From Candidatus Pacearchaeota archaeon CG1_02_39_14 (GTDB lineage: Archaea > Nanobdellota > Nanobdellia > Pacearchaeales > GW2011-AR1): a stretch of 47,472 bases of DNA. The position numbers were made by a program, and so were the translations under genes. Positions 9,107 through 16,972 of the stretch are shown here, piece after piece. The notes under the pieces are model-generated. The model had not been told where the DNA came from and searched no databases. It saw nothing but the letters and a program-made list of their open reading frames with translations. Each line of letters opens with the position of its first letter. Within the stretch, counting starts at the first letter, position 1. The stretch is from the NCBI GenBank assembly GCA_001872315.1, contig MNVZ01000025.1, positions 1-47,472 on the forward strand. Direction: 5' to 3'.

Positions 9107-9738
9107 ATTTTTACTCCCAATTTTTTCAATTCCCTGAAAGTCTGCTTATTATTCCTGAACAAAACAGTTTTCATTCCTAATTTCTTCGCAGGAATAATAT
9201 TCCAATCTCTGTTATCTATAAAAACAGCTTCTTCGGGCTTCATTTTTAATCTCTTTAAAGTAAGCTTGTATATCTTTGGGTTCGGCTTCCTCATTCCGAC
9301 ATCGCATGAAACAACAACGACATTGAATCTCCTTGCATCCTCTTTCTTGATTAAAGCTCTTTTAGACGCGTGCCACTGGTCTGATAGGATAGCAATTTTA
9401 TATTTCCGCTTTAATTTGAAAGCAAAATCAAAAAGCTCATTATTCCTCTTAAAATTATTCTCATAAGTTCCGATAAGAACATCCTGCAGGCTTCTTATTC
9501 CGGAGTTAATATTTCTGGCAATTGTCCTGAAAACAGTATTCTCTTTAATTGTCCCTTCAATTGATTTGGCATAAACGCTGTCAATCGCGTCAAACCAAGT
9601 ATCCAAATCCAAATCAAAAAATCTTGCTATAGATTCATGGATTCCCCTGTGGAGGTCATCCTTGCTTCTGCCCTCCTCCAGCTGCAAAACTCCCCCGATG
9701 TCAAAGATTACTGCCTTTATCTTATTTTTTTCTTTCAT
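9103..9738 (-). CDS. HAD-superfamily hydrolase
   Basis: This is a haloacid dehalogenase-like phosphatase of about 211 residues. Motif I is VIFDIGGVL: the nucleophilic Asp is present, and Gly occupies the usual second Asp, as in many haloacid dehalogenase/epoxide hydrolase-type members. Motif II is ILSDQ, motif III lies in RKPNPKIY and motif IV is VFIDNRDWN. I chose ATG at 9738 rather than the TTG at 9753 because it gives an ATGA overlap with the upstream Nudix stop. The substrate is unknown. Confidence 0.9.
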   Translation of the reverse strand: MKEKNKIKAVIFDIGGVLQLEEGRSKDDLHRGIHESIARFFDLDLDTWFDAIDSVYAKSIEGTIKENTVFRTIARNINSGIRSLQDVLIGTYENNFKRNNELFDFAFKLKRKYKIAILSDQWHASKRALIKKEDARRFNVVVVSCDVGMRKPNPKIYKLTLKRLKMKPEEAVFIDNRDWNIIPAKKLGMKTVLFRNNKQTFRELKKLGVKI

Positions 9739-10169
9739 TTTTTCATCTTCCAATACTTATCAAGCATTTGACTATGGGTGAAAGCCATATTCATCTTCTC
9801 AATCTCCTTCCTTGTAAACCACCTACTTTCTTTAACTTCCCAGCTTTTTTTTGCCTTTCCCTTAACAGACAGCTTGTAAATAAAAACAATTGCATGCAGA
9901 TTCAGTCTTCTGTCAAACTCCTCATGAACAAATAATAGTCTTGCACTCCTGGCATCAAGTCCTGTCTCCTCTTTCAATTCCCTCTTCATGGCATCTTCAG
10001 CCCTTTCCCATTTATCAACATGCCCTCCAGGCAGGCACCACTTCCCGCCCTCAACAAGCGCTCTGTTCCTCTTGGTCAAAAATATTTTTCCCTTATCCTC
10101 TATAATGCCTGCAACTGCCACTTCAACCCTCATAAAATTCATCAAAAAGGCAATTATTTTATCTTTCAT
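9735..10169 (-). CDS. Nudix hydrolase
   Basis: A complete Nudix box runs from residue 49 to 71 (GHVDKWE, then RELKEETGL), matching GX5EX7REUXEEXGU. The preceding WCLPGG and the flanking beta-strands are typical of MutT-like enzymes that hydrolyse nucleoside diphosphate-linked compounds, including damaged nucleotides. The 144-residue length fits a single domain. It overlaps its upstream neighbour by 11 nt and its downstream neighbour by 4 nt. Confidence 0.93.
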   Translation of the reverse strand: MKDKIIAFLMNFMRVEVAVAGIIEDKGKIFLTKRNRALVEGGKWCLPGGHVDKWERAEDAMKRELKEETGLDARSARLLFVHEEFDRRLNLHAIVFIYKLSVKGKAKKSWEVKESRWFTRKEIEKMNMAFTHSQMLDKYWKMKK

Positions 10170-11100
10170 TTTTTCTCCATAGCTCCCAGTAGACTTTGGT
10201 TTTTTTAATTGTTCTTAATAAAGTAGGATATCTTAGTTCTGGTTTCTTCTTCATGCCAAAATAGGACCACCAAAACATATTGCAGTTCTTCAATATTGCT
10301 GCAGCCAAAATATTTTTTTCTTCAGCTTTTGATAGCCGACCATATTTCCTGTAAAATTTTAAAAATTGATTAAATTTTGGCTTATCAGGTCTGATAATTT
10401 TAAGCAAATCGTTGACTTTAGGCTCATATCTGACATTTTCAAAATCCAATATCCCCGAAATTTCATCTCCTATAAAAACTACATTTCCCTTGTTAAAATC
10501 TGAATGAGTGATTAATAATCCTTTATTCAAATCTAAGTTCAAAACTCTGTTAAGCAACTCTTCAAAAAACCCAACATTCGACAGAGCAAGATTGTCCAGC
10601 TTTGACTTAGGGATGATATTTTTAATTTTAGCATATTTCTTCCTTATCCAGCCGTAATTATCAATTTTTTTAAATTCCTTAGGAATAACAAACTTAGAAA
10701 CAAATTTATGATAAACAGCTAAAGCCCTTGCTATACTTTCCCTCTTTTTTTCATTCAGTTTACTAATCTTTCTTCCTTTAATTCTTGGATAAACTTCATA
10801 TAAATTTCCTTTAATCAGGGAAATAAGGTTTCCATTTTTATTTTTAAGAAACATAGGAGTAGGATATGGAAATTTATGCTCATGAAGGTAATTAAGAATT
10901 AGAATCTCCAGCTTTTTCTGCCTGTTCCAGTACTTGTTGTTAAGCCGGTAACCAAGTTTTCTAACAATAAATTCTCCCTTATCAGTTTTGACCTTGAAAT
11001 TATAATTAATTATCCCGCTAGGGATAAGCTTAAACTCTTTAACTTTCCCAACTTCATAAGCATCGCATACTTCCTGAACATCTTTCTTAGTCAGCTTCAT
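10159..11100 (-). CDS. APH/homoserine kinase II-like phosphotransferase
   Basis: The protein has the aminoglycoside phosphotransferase/choline kinase fold. The catalytic loop ITHSDFNKGNV (about residues 198-208) and the metal-binding GILDFENV (about 214-221) are both visible. The N-terminal lobe has the nucleotide-binding pattern (INYNFKVKTDKGEFIVRKLG). Such enzymes phosphorylate small alcohols or amino acids such as homoserine, or antibiotics; the substrate here is unknown. It follows the NSUN methylase by 8 nt in the same operon. Confidence 0.85.
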   Translation of the reverse strand: MKLTKKDVQEVCDAYEVGKVKEFKLIPSGIINYNFKVKTDKGEFIVRKLGYRLNNKYWNRQKKLEILILNYLHEHKFPYPTPMFLKNKNGNLISLIKGNLYEVYPRIKGRKISKLNEKKRESIARALAVYHKFVSKFVIPKEFKKIDNYGWIRKKYAKIKNIIPKSKLDNLALSNVGFFEELLNRVLNLDLNKGLLITHSDFNKGNVVFIGDEISGILDFENVRYEPKVNDLLKIIRPDKPKFNQFLKFYRKYGRLSKAEEKNILAAAILKNCNMFWWSYFGMKKKPELRYPTLLRTIKKTKVYWELWRKNER

Positions 11101-11108
11101 CTCTCTTT

Positions 11109-12080
11109 CTACTTTATCTCCTCCTTCAATCTAAATCTCGCGACAAAAAACCCTTCTGAATCATTGTCATGCGGATAAATCCTGCAAACTTTTTTAACAT
11201 TCTTGTCAAACATCTCCCCTTCCCACTCTTGCAAACCAGACCTGCACTTCAAAGGCAATGTGATTTTCTCGACTTCAACAGGAAAGTTCTTCAAGGCAAA
11301 ATCAACAACTTCTTCATTCTCTTCAGGCGCGTGTGTACAGGTGCTGTATACCAAAACCCCTCCCTTTCTAAGGCACTTCATCGCGCTTGCAAGCATTTTT
11401 TTCTGAAGTCTCCCAAGCTTCTTTACAACTTTTGGGTTCCACATTAAAAATGTTTTCGGGCTGCTCCTTAAAGTTCCTTCCCCGGAACATGGGGCATCTA
11501 AAAGTATCTTATCAAATTTAAAATCCGTCTTCATAAGCCTCTCGCATAGAACAACTGCATCATTTCTTGTTACAACACAATTGCTCACCCCCATCCTCTC
11601 AAGGTTAGCAGAGAGTATCATTATCCTGTCAAGGGCAACATCATTTGCGATTATAGTTCCCTCATTGTTCATCATTGCGGCAATCTGCGTTGTCTTTGAG
11701 CCAGGAGAGGCGCACAGGTCAAGAACAAAATCTCCTGGTTTCACATCCAGAGCAATAGCGCTCATCATGGAAGATATTTCCTGCACGTAATAATATCCAA
11801 GCAGATGCTCGACAGCATTCCCCAAATCCCCCGGATTCAGGCCTGACTCAATAACCATAATCTCTTTATGATTCTCAAACGGCTGGCTGACTTTCCATCT
11901 CTTATTCAGTCTCTTAATCAGTTTATCAGAGCTTATTTTAAGTGTGTTGCACCTTATGAAATTCCTCGGACCGGTATGGACAATTTTCTCAAATGAATCA
12001 AAGTCATCAGCATCTTTGAGCAGTTTTCTCATACGCTCCTCAAACAAAGGCTTTATCTGGTACTTCCAGTCTTTTGGCAT
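11109..12080 (-). CDS. NOL1/NOP2/Sun-family RNA (cytosine-5-)-methyltransferase
   Basis: This SAM-dependent enzyme places 5-methylcytosine in tRNA or rRNA. The SAM-binding motif is VLDLCASPGSKTTQIA (about 115-130). The family's two cysteines are in DAPCSGEGT (motif IV, near 196) and YSTCTHAPEENE (motif VI, near 246). The usual C-terminal PUA domain is missing, and a separate PUA-like gene closes the same operon at 8047-8499. A TATA-like box at 12102-12109 gives a leaderless start. The exact target base is unknown. Confidence 0.93.
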   Translation of the reverse strand: MPKDWKYQIKPLFEERMRKLLKDADDFDSFEKIVHTGPRNFIRCNTLKISSDKLIKRLNKRWKVSQPFENHKEIMVIESGLNPGDLGNAVEHLLGYYYVQEISSMMSAIALDVKPGDFVLDLCASPGSKTTQIAAMMNNEGTIIANDVALDRIMILSANLERMGVSNCVVTRNDAVVLCERLMKTDFKFDKILLDAPCSGEGTLRSSPKTFLMWNPKVVKKLGRLQKKMLASAMKCLRKGGVLVYSTCTHAPEENEEVVDFALKNFPVEVEKITLPLKCRSGLQEWEGEMFDKNVKKVCRIYPHDNDSEGFFVARFRLKEEIK

Positions 12081-12101
12081 GCTAATATTAAGAAAAGAGG
12101 G

Positions 12102-12109
12102 TTTTAAGG
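12102..12109 (-). promoter_or_regulatory. TATA box of the NSUN-led operon
   Basis: An ACCTTAAAA element on the minus strand is centred 25.5 nt from the ATG at 12080. It overlaps the stop codon of the upstream orphan (12104-12106), so promoter and coding sequence share bases. Confidence 0.6.
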
Positions 12110-12337
12110 TTGTTGATTAGCAGCATACTCTTCATCCTGGTACCTTCTGCACCCTTCCTCAAACTCTTGTCTCGGAGGCAGAGAAGGATCTAGAGTTGGA
12201 GTTATTTCAAAAATTCCTGCCAGCCTTTTAAAAAGTTCAGGATAATACCAGCACCTTTCATGCCCTTGCTTATCAGTCCACTCCTGAACAACAAGTCTCG
12301 CTTCATCGTATCTTCTCCTTGCCTCTGAATCATCCAT
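12104..12337 (-). CDS. Small orphan protein with a GHERCWYYPELF motif
   Basis: I cannot assign a family. The central GHERCWYYPELF segment combines His, Cys, Trp and two Tyr, followed by PPRQEFEEGCRRYQDEEY, which suggests a conserved folded core. I chose ATG at 12337 (77 residues) because the TATA-like element at 12359-12366 is centred exactly 25.5 nt upstream; an ATG at 12394 would give 96 residues. It is transcribed divergently from topA. Confidence 0.6.
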   Translation of the reverse strand: MDDSEARRRYDEARLVVQEWTDKQGHERCWYYPELFKRLAGIFEITPTLDPSLPPRQEFEEGCRRYQDEEYAANQQP

Positions 12338-12358
12338 ATCCGACAAAAAGCTATATAC

Positions 12359-12366
12359 TTTAAAAA
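12359..12366. promoter_or_regulatory. TATA-like element between the 12104-12337 gene and topA, possibly bidirectional
   Basis: TTTAAAAA is centred 25.5 nt from the leftward ATG at 12337. Rightward, a transcript would begin near 12388 and give topA a leader of about 28 nt before the ATG at 12416. Confidence 0.45.
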
Positions 12367-12415
12367 CCCTTATTCTATCACTAAAAACAGGCATTAAAAG
12401 TGCCCAATTTGAAAA

Positions 12416-14635
12416 ATGGTCCAGTCATATCCTCCTGTAAACGACGCAAAAATCACAGTTGAAAAGCCAGTAAGGGAAAAGCCAAAATTATCTGAACTGA
12501 CTAAAATAGAAAAGCCCGGAAGGCCTGTTTCTGCCTCTGAACATGAAGAACTTCCAAAAAAAAGAACAAGGAAAAAAAAGAAAGATTCAGAAGTGGAAGT
12601 AAGAATAACAAAGACAAAAAAAGATGCTGTATTAATAATAACAGAAAAGCCCCAGGCCGCTTTGAAAATAGCCTCCGCGCTTGCAGACAAAGCCCCAAGG
12701 AAATACTCCGAAAATCATGTCTCATTCTACGAGCTTGAAAAAGACGGAAAGAAAATAATTGTTGCATCAGCAGTTGGGCACATATTCAATCTGACTTATG
12801 TAAAAGGCCAGACCGGATGGCCTATATTCGAAATTGAATGGGTTCCATCTTACAGGCAAAAGCATTCAGCATACACAAAAAATTATTACACTCTCCTGAA
12901 AAAACTTTCAGCAAGGGCAAAAGAAATCATAATAGCAACTGACTACGACACAGAAGGGGAAGTTATAGGCTGGAATGTTCTCCGCTTTATCTGCAAGGAA
13001 GACGATGCGAAAAGAATGAAGTATTCTACTTTGACAAAGCCAGAATTAATAAAGTCATACGAGCACCCGCTTCCGCATCTTGACTGGGGGCAGGCGTATG
13101 CAGGAGAGACGAGGCACGTTGTTGACTGGCTGTATGGAATAAACCTTTCAAGAGCACTGATGTCTGCAATTAAAACAACAGGAAGCTTCAAGATTCTTTC
13201 AATAGGAAGGGTTCAGGGCCCGGCATTAAAGACAATAGTAGACAGGGAAAGGGAAATAGCGGAATTCAAATCAGAGCCATACTGGCAGGTTTTTGCAATT
13301 GCGAATAACACAGAATTCAAGCATCCGAAAGATATTTTCAACAAAGATGAATTAAAAGAGTTTGAAGGAATAAGTGAAGCGGAAGCGGAAACCAAAATAA
13401 AAGAGGAATCTATTGAACCGCCCCATCCTTTTGACCTTACAAGTCTTCAAAGGGAATCATATAATCTTTACAAAATAAGCCCGTCAAAAACTCTTCAGAT
13501 AGCGCAGGCGCTTTATCTTGATGGAATCATTTCTTACCCCAGGACTTCATCTCAGAAAATTCCGCAGGAGATAGAGCCAAAAAAAATTCTCAAGAAACTC
13601 GCTGAAAAATTTCCCCAGGCAAAATATGCAACCCGTGATAAGCCTGTTGAAGGAAGCAAGTCTGACCCTGCCCATCCCTCAATTTATCCGACAGGAGAAT
13701 TTAAAGCCCTTCAGGATGAAGAAAAAAAGCTCTATGAATTGATTGTAAAAAGATTTATTTCGTGTTTCTGCCAGAATGCAATAACTGATAATAAAAGAAT
13801 AAAGCTCACAGCAGATAACGGAAAAATTTTCACTGCATCTGCACTTGTGATAAAAGAAAAAGGTTGGCTGAACGTCTATCCAAAGATAATGAATGAGTCA
13901 AATCTTCCGGACATGTCGGGAAAAATAAGTATAGAAAAAATAAGGTTTGACAGCAAGATGACACAGCCCCCAAAAAGGTACACTCCTGCCTCCCTCGTTT
14001 CAATACTTGAAAAAAAGAATCTTGGAACAAAAGCAACAAGATCAATGATAATAGATACTCTTTTTGACAGGGGATATTTAGACGGAAAGAGCATACAGGC
14101 AACACCCTTAGGATTGAAATTGATAGAGACCCTCGAAAAACACTCTCCCATAATTATAGATGAAAATCTTACAAAAGAGCTTGAGGAAAAAATGCAGGAT
14201 ATCCAGGAATCAAAATCAGGTTTCAAAGAAAAATACCAGGACATTGTAAAAAATGTAGAAAGGCTTATAGGTGACATCTCTAAAGAATTCAAAGCAAGCG
14301 AATCAAAGATAGGCAGGGATTTGCTGGATGGGACGCAGGAATCAAGAGCTATAGAAAGAGAAAACAACACCCTGATGCCCTGCCCTGTCTGCAAGAAAGG
14401 CCACTTGGCTATAAAATATTCAAAGAAAAACAAAAGGCAGTTTGTGGCTTGCGACCAATATCCAAATTGCACCGCAACTTACTCCCTTCCTCCTGGAGGG
14501 TTCGTTAAAAAAACGGAAAAAGTTAGCGAAGACGGCCTCCCAATTCTCATATCCCTGAAAAAAGGAAAAAAACCATGGGAATTTCCCTTCGACCCTAACT
14601 GGAAAGACAAGCAAAATAAAGACAGAGAAAATTAA
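12416..14635 (+). CDS. topA: DNA topoisomerase I (type IA)
   Basis: The enzyme relaxes negatively supercoiled DNA by breaking and passing one strand. The Toprim domain starts at about residue 72 (VLIITEKPQAALKIA) and has its acidic DYDTEGE motif near 176. The active-site tyrosine is in ISYPRTSS, near residue 373. A C-terminal four-cysteine zinc ribbon (CPVC, then ACDQYPNC) starts near 656. Residues 1-70 are a lysine- and proline-rich extension without a recognised fold. At 739 residues it is a normal length. It ends in a 4-nt convergent overlap. Confidence 0.96.
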   Translation: MVQSYPPVNDAKITVEKPVREKPKLSELTKIEKPGRPVSASEHEELPKKRTRKKKKDSEVEVRITKTKKDAVLIITEKPQAALKIASALADKAPRKYSENHVSFYELEKDGKKIIVASAVGHIFNLTYVKGQTGWPIFEIEWVPSYRQKHSAYTKNYYTLLKKLSARAKEIIIATDYDTEGEVIGWNVLRFICKEDDAKRMKYSTLTKPELIKSYEHPLPHLDWGQAYAGETRHVVDWLYGINLSRALMSAIKTTGSFKILSIGRVQGPALKTIVDREREIAEFKSEPYWQVFAIANNTEFKHPKDIFNKDELKEFEGISEAEAETKIKEESIEPPHPFDLTSLQRESYNLYKISPSKTLQIAQALYLDGIISYPRTSSQKIPQEIEPKKILKKLAEKFPQAKYATRDKPVEGSKSDPAHPSIYPTGEFKALQDEEKKLYELIVKRFISCFCQNAITDNKRIKLTADNGKIFTASALVIKEKGWLNVYPKIMNESNLPDMSGKISIEKIRFDSKMTQPPKRYTPASLVSILEKKNLGTKATRSMIIDTLFDRGYLDGKSIQATPLGLKLIETLEKHSPIIIDENLTKELEEKMQDIQESKSGFKEKYQDIVKNVERLIGDISKEFKASESKIGRDLLDGTQESRAIERENNTLMPCPVCKKGHLAIKYSKKNKRQFVACDQYPNCTATYSLPPGGFVKKTEKVSEDGLPILISLKKGKKPWEFPFDPNWKDKQNKDREN

Positions 14636-14934
14636 GCGGCAACATCAAGGCTCTTGCCTGAATATGCTCCTATTGAATAACCTCTTCCTAAAGAATCATA
14701 TAATGTTGTGCTCTCTTCACTGACAGGATGCTCCGTATAGATAGCTTTCCTTGTCTCCGCAACTGCCTCCTGCGCAAGTCTTAGCAATCCTGAATTCTCA
14801 CTTCTATCCCTGTTATCTGCTGAAGCCCCGTATGTTGGCTCAATTCTATGAATCAAGGGATAGTGATCGCCGGCACTCTGTACTTTTCCAAACTCAACTC
14901 CTCCCCTCAAAACATAATTAGCGCCAACTTCCAT
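14632..14934 (-). CDS. Small orphan protein downstream of L15e
   Basis: I do not recognise this 100-residue soluble protein. It has a glycine-rich N-terminus (YVLRGGVEFG), a predicted helix (GLLRLAQEAVAETRKAI) and a tyrosine- and glycine-rich C-terminus. Its ATG begins one base after the L15e stop codon, so it is almost certainly cotranscribed with that ribosomal gene. Its end overlaps topA by 4 nt. Confidence 0.65.
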   Translation of the reverse strand: MEVGANYVLRGGVEFGKVQSAGDHYPLIHRIEPTYGASADNRDRSENSGLLRLAQEAVAETRKAIYTEHPVSEESTTLYDSLGRGYSIGAYSGKSLDVAA

Positions 14935-14935
14935 C

Positions 14936-15517
14936 TTACTTACCCTGCCTGTTCCAGGCTCTCAATGAAGGCCTTACTTTTCTCTTAGGGCTTCTTCCCT
15001 TCTTGCCTTTCATTCCTCTTGATTTTTTAGCTGCTGAAGTCAATCCTCTTTCAACTCTTTTGCTGTTGTTCCCATTTGAAATCCATCCAAGAGTCCTGTC
15101 GTTCTTTATTTCAGGCCTTCCCGGGTCTATCATTATAACTTCATAAAAATAATTCATTCCATCCTGTCCTATCCAATACGAGTTTAACACTTCCATGTTC
15201 TTGAACTTCCTTGCCGCCCTGATTTCTGCGACCCACTGATAGCTCATTTTCAGCACCTTTCTGTTTGTCTGCTTTCCGGTTTTCCTTCCCTTAACCTTGG
15301 TCATCTCTCTCTTTCTTCCACCTCGGCCAATCTTGACTCTGACAACTATAAATCCTTTTTTTGCCTTGTATCCCAAAGCCCTTGCCCTATCCAGCCTTAA
15401 CGGCCTGTCAACGACCTCTAAAGAATTTCCTCTACGCCACTCTATAAGTCTCGACTTTGTTTCAATACCTGGCTTTCTCCACGCCTGCCTCAAATAGTGA
15501 GATAATCCATTAACCAT
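14936..15517 (-). CDS. rpl15e: Large-subunit ribosomal protein L15e (eL15)
   Basis: This is a component of the archaeal/eukaryotic 60S-type subunit. The start (MVNGLSHYLRQAWRKP), the internal ARALGYKAKKGFIVVRV and the basic C-terminus (GRSPKRKVRPSLRAWNRQG) are diagnostic, and 193 residues is the expected length. A perfect TTTTTAAA element at 15539-15546 sits 25.5 nt upstream of the ATG, which predicts a leaderless transcript. Confidence 0.98.
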   Translation of the reverse strand: MVNGLSHYLRQAWRKPGIETKSRLIEWRRGNSLEVVDRPLRLDRARALGYKAKKGFIVVRVKIGRGGRKREMTKVKGRKTGKQTNRKVLKMSYQWVAEIRAARKFKNMEVLNSYWIGQDGMNYFYEVIMIDPGRPEIKNDRTLGWISNGNNSKRVERGLTSAAKKSRGMKGKKGRSPKRKVRPSLRAWNRQGK

Positions 15518-15538
15518 GCTCTCATTTCATAAAACAGC

Positions 15539-15546
15539 TTTTTAAA
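15539..15546 (-). promoter_or_regulatory. TATA box of the L15e gene
   Basis: The element lies inside an AGCTTTTTAAAGCTT near-palindrome and is centred 25.5 nt from the ATG at 15517. Confidence 0.65.
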
Positions 15547-15554
15547 GCTTGCTG

Positions 15555-15947
15555 TTAGCTGTTAAGAAAAACTTCCCCGTTCTCTTTCCTGATAGAATTG
15601 CTTCCTTTCAAGGGCTGCCCCGAAACATCAGCAACAGGGTAGGCGGTAGCATGCTCCCCATCAAGTGTCCTGACGTAAACTGCTCCGGCAATTATACTTA
15701 TTTCATAATCGCTGTTCAGAATCTTTTCAGGAAGCTCAAAATTCCTTGAATATCCCTCCGAAGACCTGTGAGCAAGGTCTATTTCTGCCTGAACGTTCAA
15801 AGCAGTGTCTTTTACCAAAACGTCTCTTTTCTCATTTGTTTTATCAGCAGTATTTATCTGGATTGCAAATGCAAAAGCCATAAAGAAAAAAAGAACCGCC
15901 CCTACGAGAATTATGAACTCCACTGAAGATTGTCCCTTATTCCTCAT
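15555..15947 (-). CDS. Pilin-like protein with class III signal peptide
   Basis: The N-terminus RNKGQSSVEFIILVGAVLFF matches the archaeal type IV pilin (class III) signal: basic residues, cleavage expected after the Gly before Gln, Glu at position +5 and a hydrophobic assembly helix. The mature part is about 125 residues, mostly beta-rich. Its ATG overlaps the other pilin-like gene by 11 nt. It is probably a minor pilin of the system encoded divergently from 16429. Confidence 0.85.
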   Translation of the reverse strand: MRNKGQSSVEFIILVGAVLFFFMAFAFAIQINTADKTNEKRDVLVKDTALNVQAEIDLAHRSSEGYSRNFELPEKILNSDYEISIIAGAVYVRTLDGEHATAYPVADVSGQPLKGSNSIRKENGEVFLNS

Positions 15948-16347
15948 TTACAGAAACTCCATTATCAAGAGCAATTATCTGAATTCTTTTTACTCCCTCA
16001 TTCTCGCTAAGGTCTCCGGATATGGGCACATTGCTCTTGTATGCACTCTTAGCCACTCCGTTAGCAGTTGAGATGCTCACAACAATCTGGTCCTCAATTA
16101 TTTCAACACTCTGCACACCTGCCGGAAGATACGCAGTGATTGTAACTCTTGATGGCTCTCCAGAATAAAAGACGCTCTCTGCCCCTGATACAATCTTTTC
16201 TGCATAGTTCTCAAGCTGGTAAAATTTGATGCTGTCTCTCAATTGAGCAGAATAATAAACTGCAACACCAAGCACCCCGATTACAAGAAAAGTTACAAAC
16301 CCCACAACAACAAGATACTCGACACTAATTTGCCCTTTTTTAATCAT
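15937..16347 (-). CDS. Pilin-like protein with class III signal peptide
   Basis: MIKKGQISVEYLVVVGFVTF is a class III prepilin signal with predicted cleavage between Gly5 and Gln6, Glu at +5 and a hydrophobic helix. The rest (SGEPSRVTITAYLPAGVQSVEI) is a small beta-rich head domain. A TATA palindrome at 16369-16376 gives a leaderless start. It forms a leftward two-gene operon with the next pilin-like gene and is divergent from the pilus assembly operon. Confidence 0.87.
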   Translation of the reverse strand: MIKKGQISVEYLVVVGFVTFLVIGVLGVAVYYSAQLRDSIKFYQLENYAEKIVSGAESVFYSGEPSRVTITAYLPAGVQSVEIIEDQIVVSISTANGVAKSAYKSNVPISGDLSENEGVKRIQIIALDNGVSVNEE

Positions 16348-16368
16348 TTTCAGTTTTTCCTAAGAAGG

Positions 16369-16376
16369 TTTATAAA
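16369..16376. promoter_or_regulatory. Palindromic TATA box between the pilin-like pair and the pilus assembly operon
   Basis: TTTATAAA is a perfect palindrome centred 25.5 nt from the leftward ATG at 16347. Rightward it predicts transcription from about 16398, giving the 16429 gene a leader of about 31 nt. An AT-rich segment at 16388-16396 is an alternative rightward box. Confidence 0.6.
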
Positions 16377-16428
16377 ACAAAACCTCCATATTAAAATAAA
16401 CAGCTTCATATTTAAAATCTCTCAAAAA

Positions 16429-16962
16429 ATGGAAAAAAGAGGAGCAGGAAAAATACTGACAGTTCTGATTTCTGCAGTTCTGATAATCATAGCATTGCAT
16501 CTGATGGCCCACTTCACAGTTTATGGAACGAGAATCCCGACACTCGGGGAAAAGGGAGTCTCTGGGCTTGCAATCGGCCCACTGGGGATAGACGAAAGCG
16601 AATTTCAGGACATAAAAGGAAACACCCAAAAAGAAACCTTTTCAAAATACCTTATAGTTGGGGAATGGCTCTTCCTGATAGTCCTTGTCCTTTTCACTTT
16701 TGTCAAGGATAGAGTCAGCATGACAAGAGAGGTGATAGACCTGAATATAAAAGAGAGATACAAGAATCCAGGGAACAAGACAGACCTGGACATATTGTAC
16801 GAAATTCTCAAGGAAAAGAAGACCTTAAGGGTTTCAACAATCTCAAAGATGTTCAACATAGACAAGCGCCTTGTAATGGACTGGATAAACACTCTGGAAT
16901 CAGGAGATCTTGCCTCAATAAATTACCCAAGATTCGGAGAGCCTGAAGTAAGAATAAATTAA
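16429..16962 (+). CDS. Membrane-anchored winged-helix protein at the head of the pilus operon
   Basis: This 177-residue protein has two predicted transmembrane helices (about 9-29 and 75-92) separated by about 45 residues. A cytoplasmic winged-helix-like domain follows (about 118-177: DLDILYEILKEKKTLRV, then ISKMFNIDKRLVMDWINTLE). I took the ATG at 16429; an upstream extension lacks coding character. Its position, first gene before the secretion ATPase, suggests a membrane-bound sensor/regulator of the pilus genes, similar in concept to the archaellum regulator ArnR but with the domain order reversed. DNA binding is inferred. Confidence 0.75.
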   Translation: MEKRGAGKILTVLISAVLIIIALHLMAHFTVYGTRIPTLGEKGVSGLAIGPLGIDESEFQDIKGNTQKETFSKYLIVGEWLFLIVLVLFTFVKDRVSMTREVIDLNIKERYKNPGNKTDLDILYEILKEKKTLRVSTISKMFNIDKRLVMDWINTLESGDLASINYPRFGEPEVRIN

Positions 16963-16972
16963 GAGATAACAA

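Noticed and set aside
16243-16428. Upstream extension of the winged-helix membrane protein
   Set aside because: It lies antisense to the pilin-like gene and crosses the shared promoter; ATG 16429 starts the membrane helix properly.
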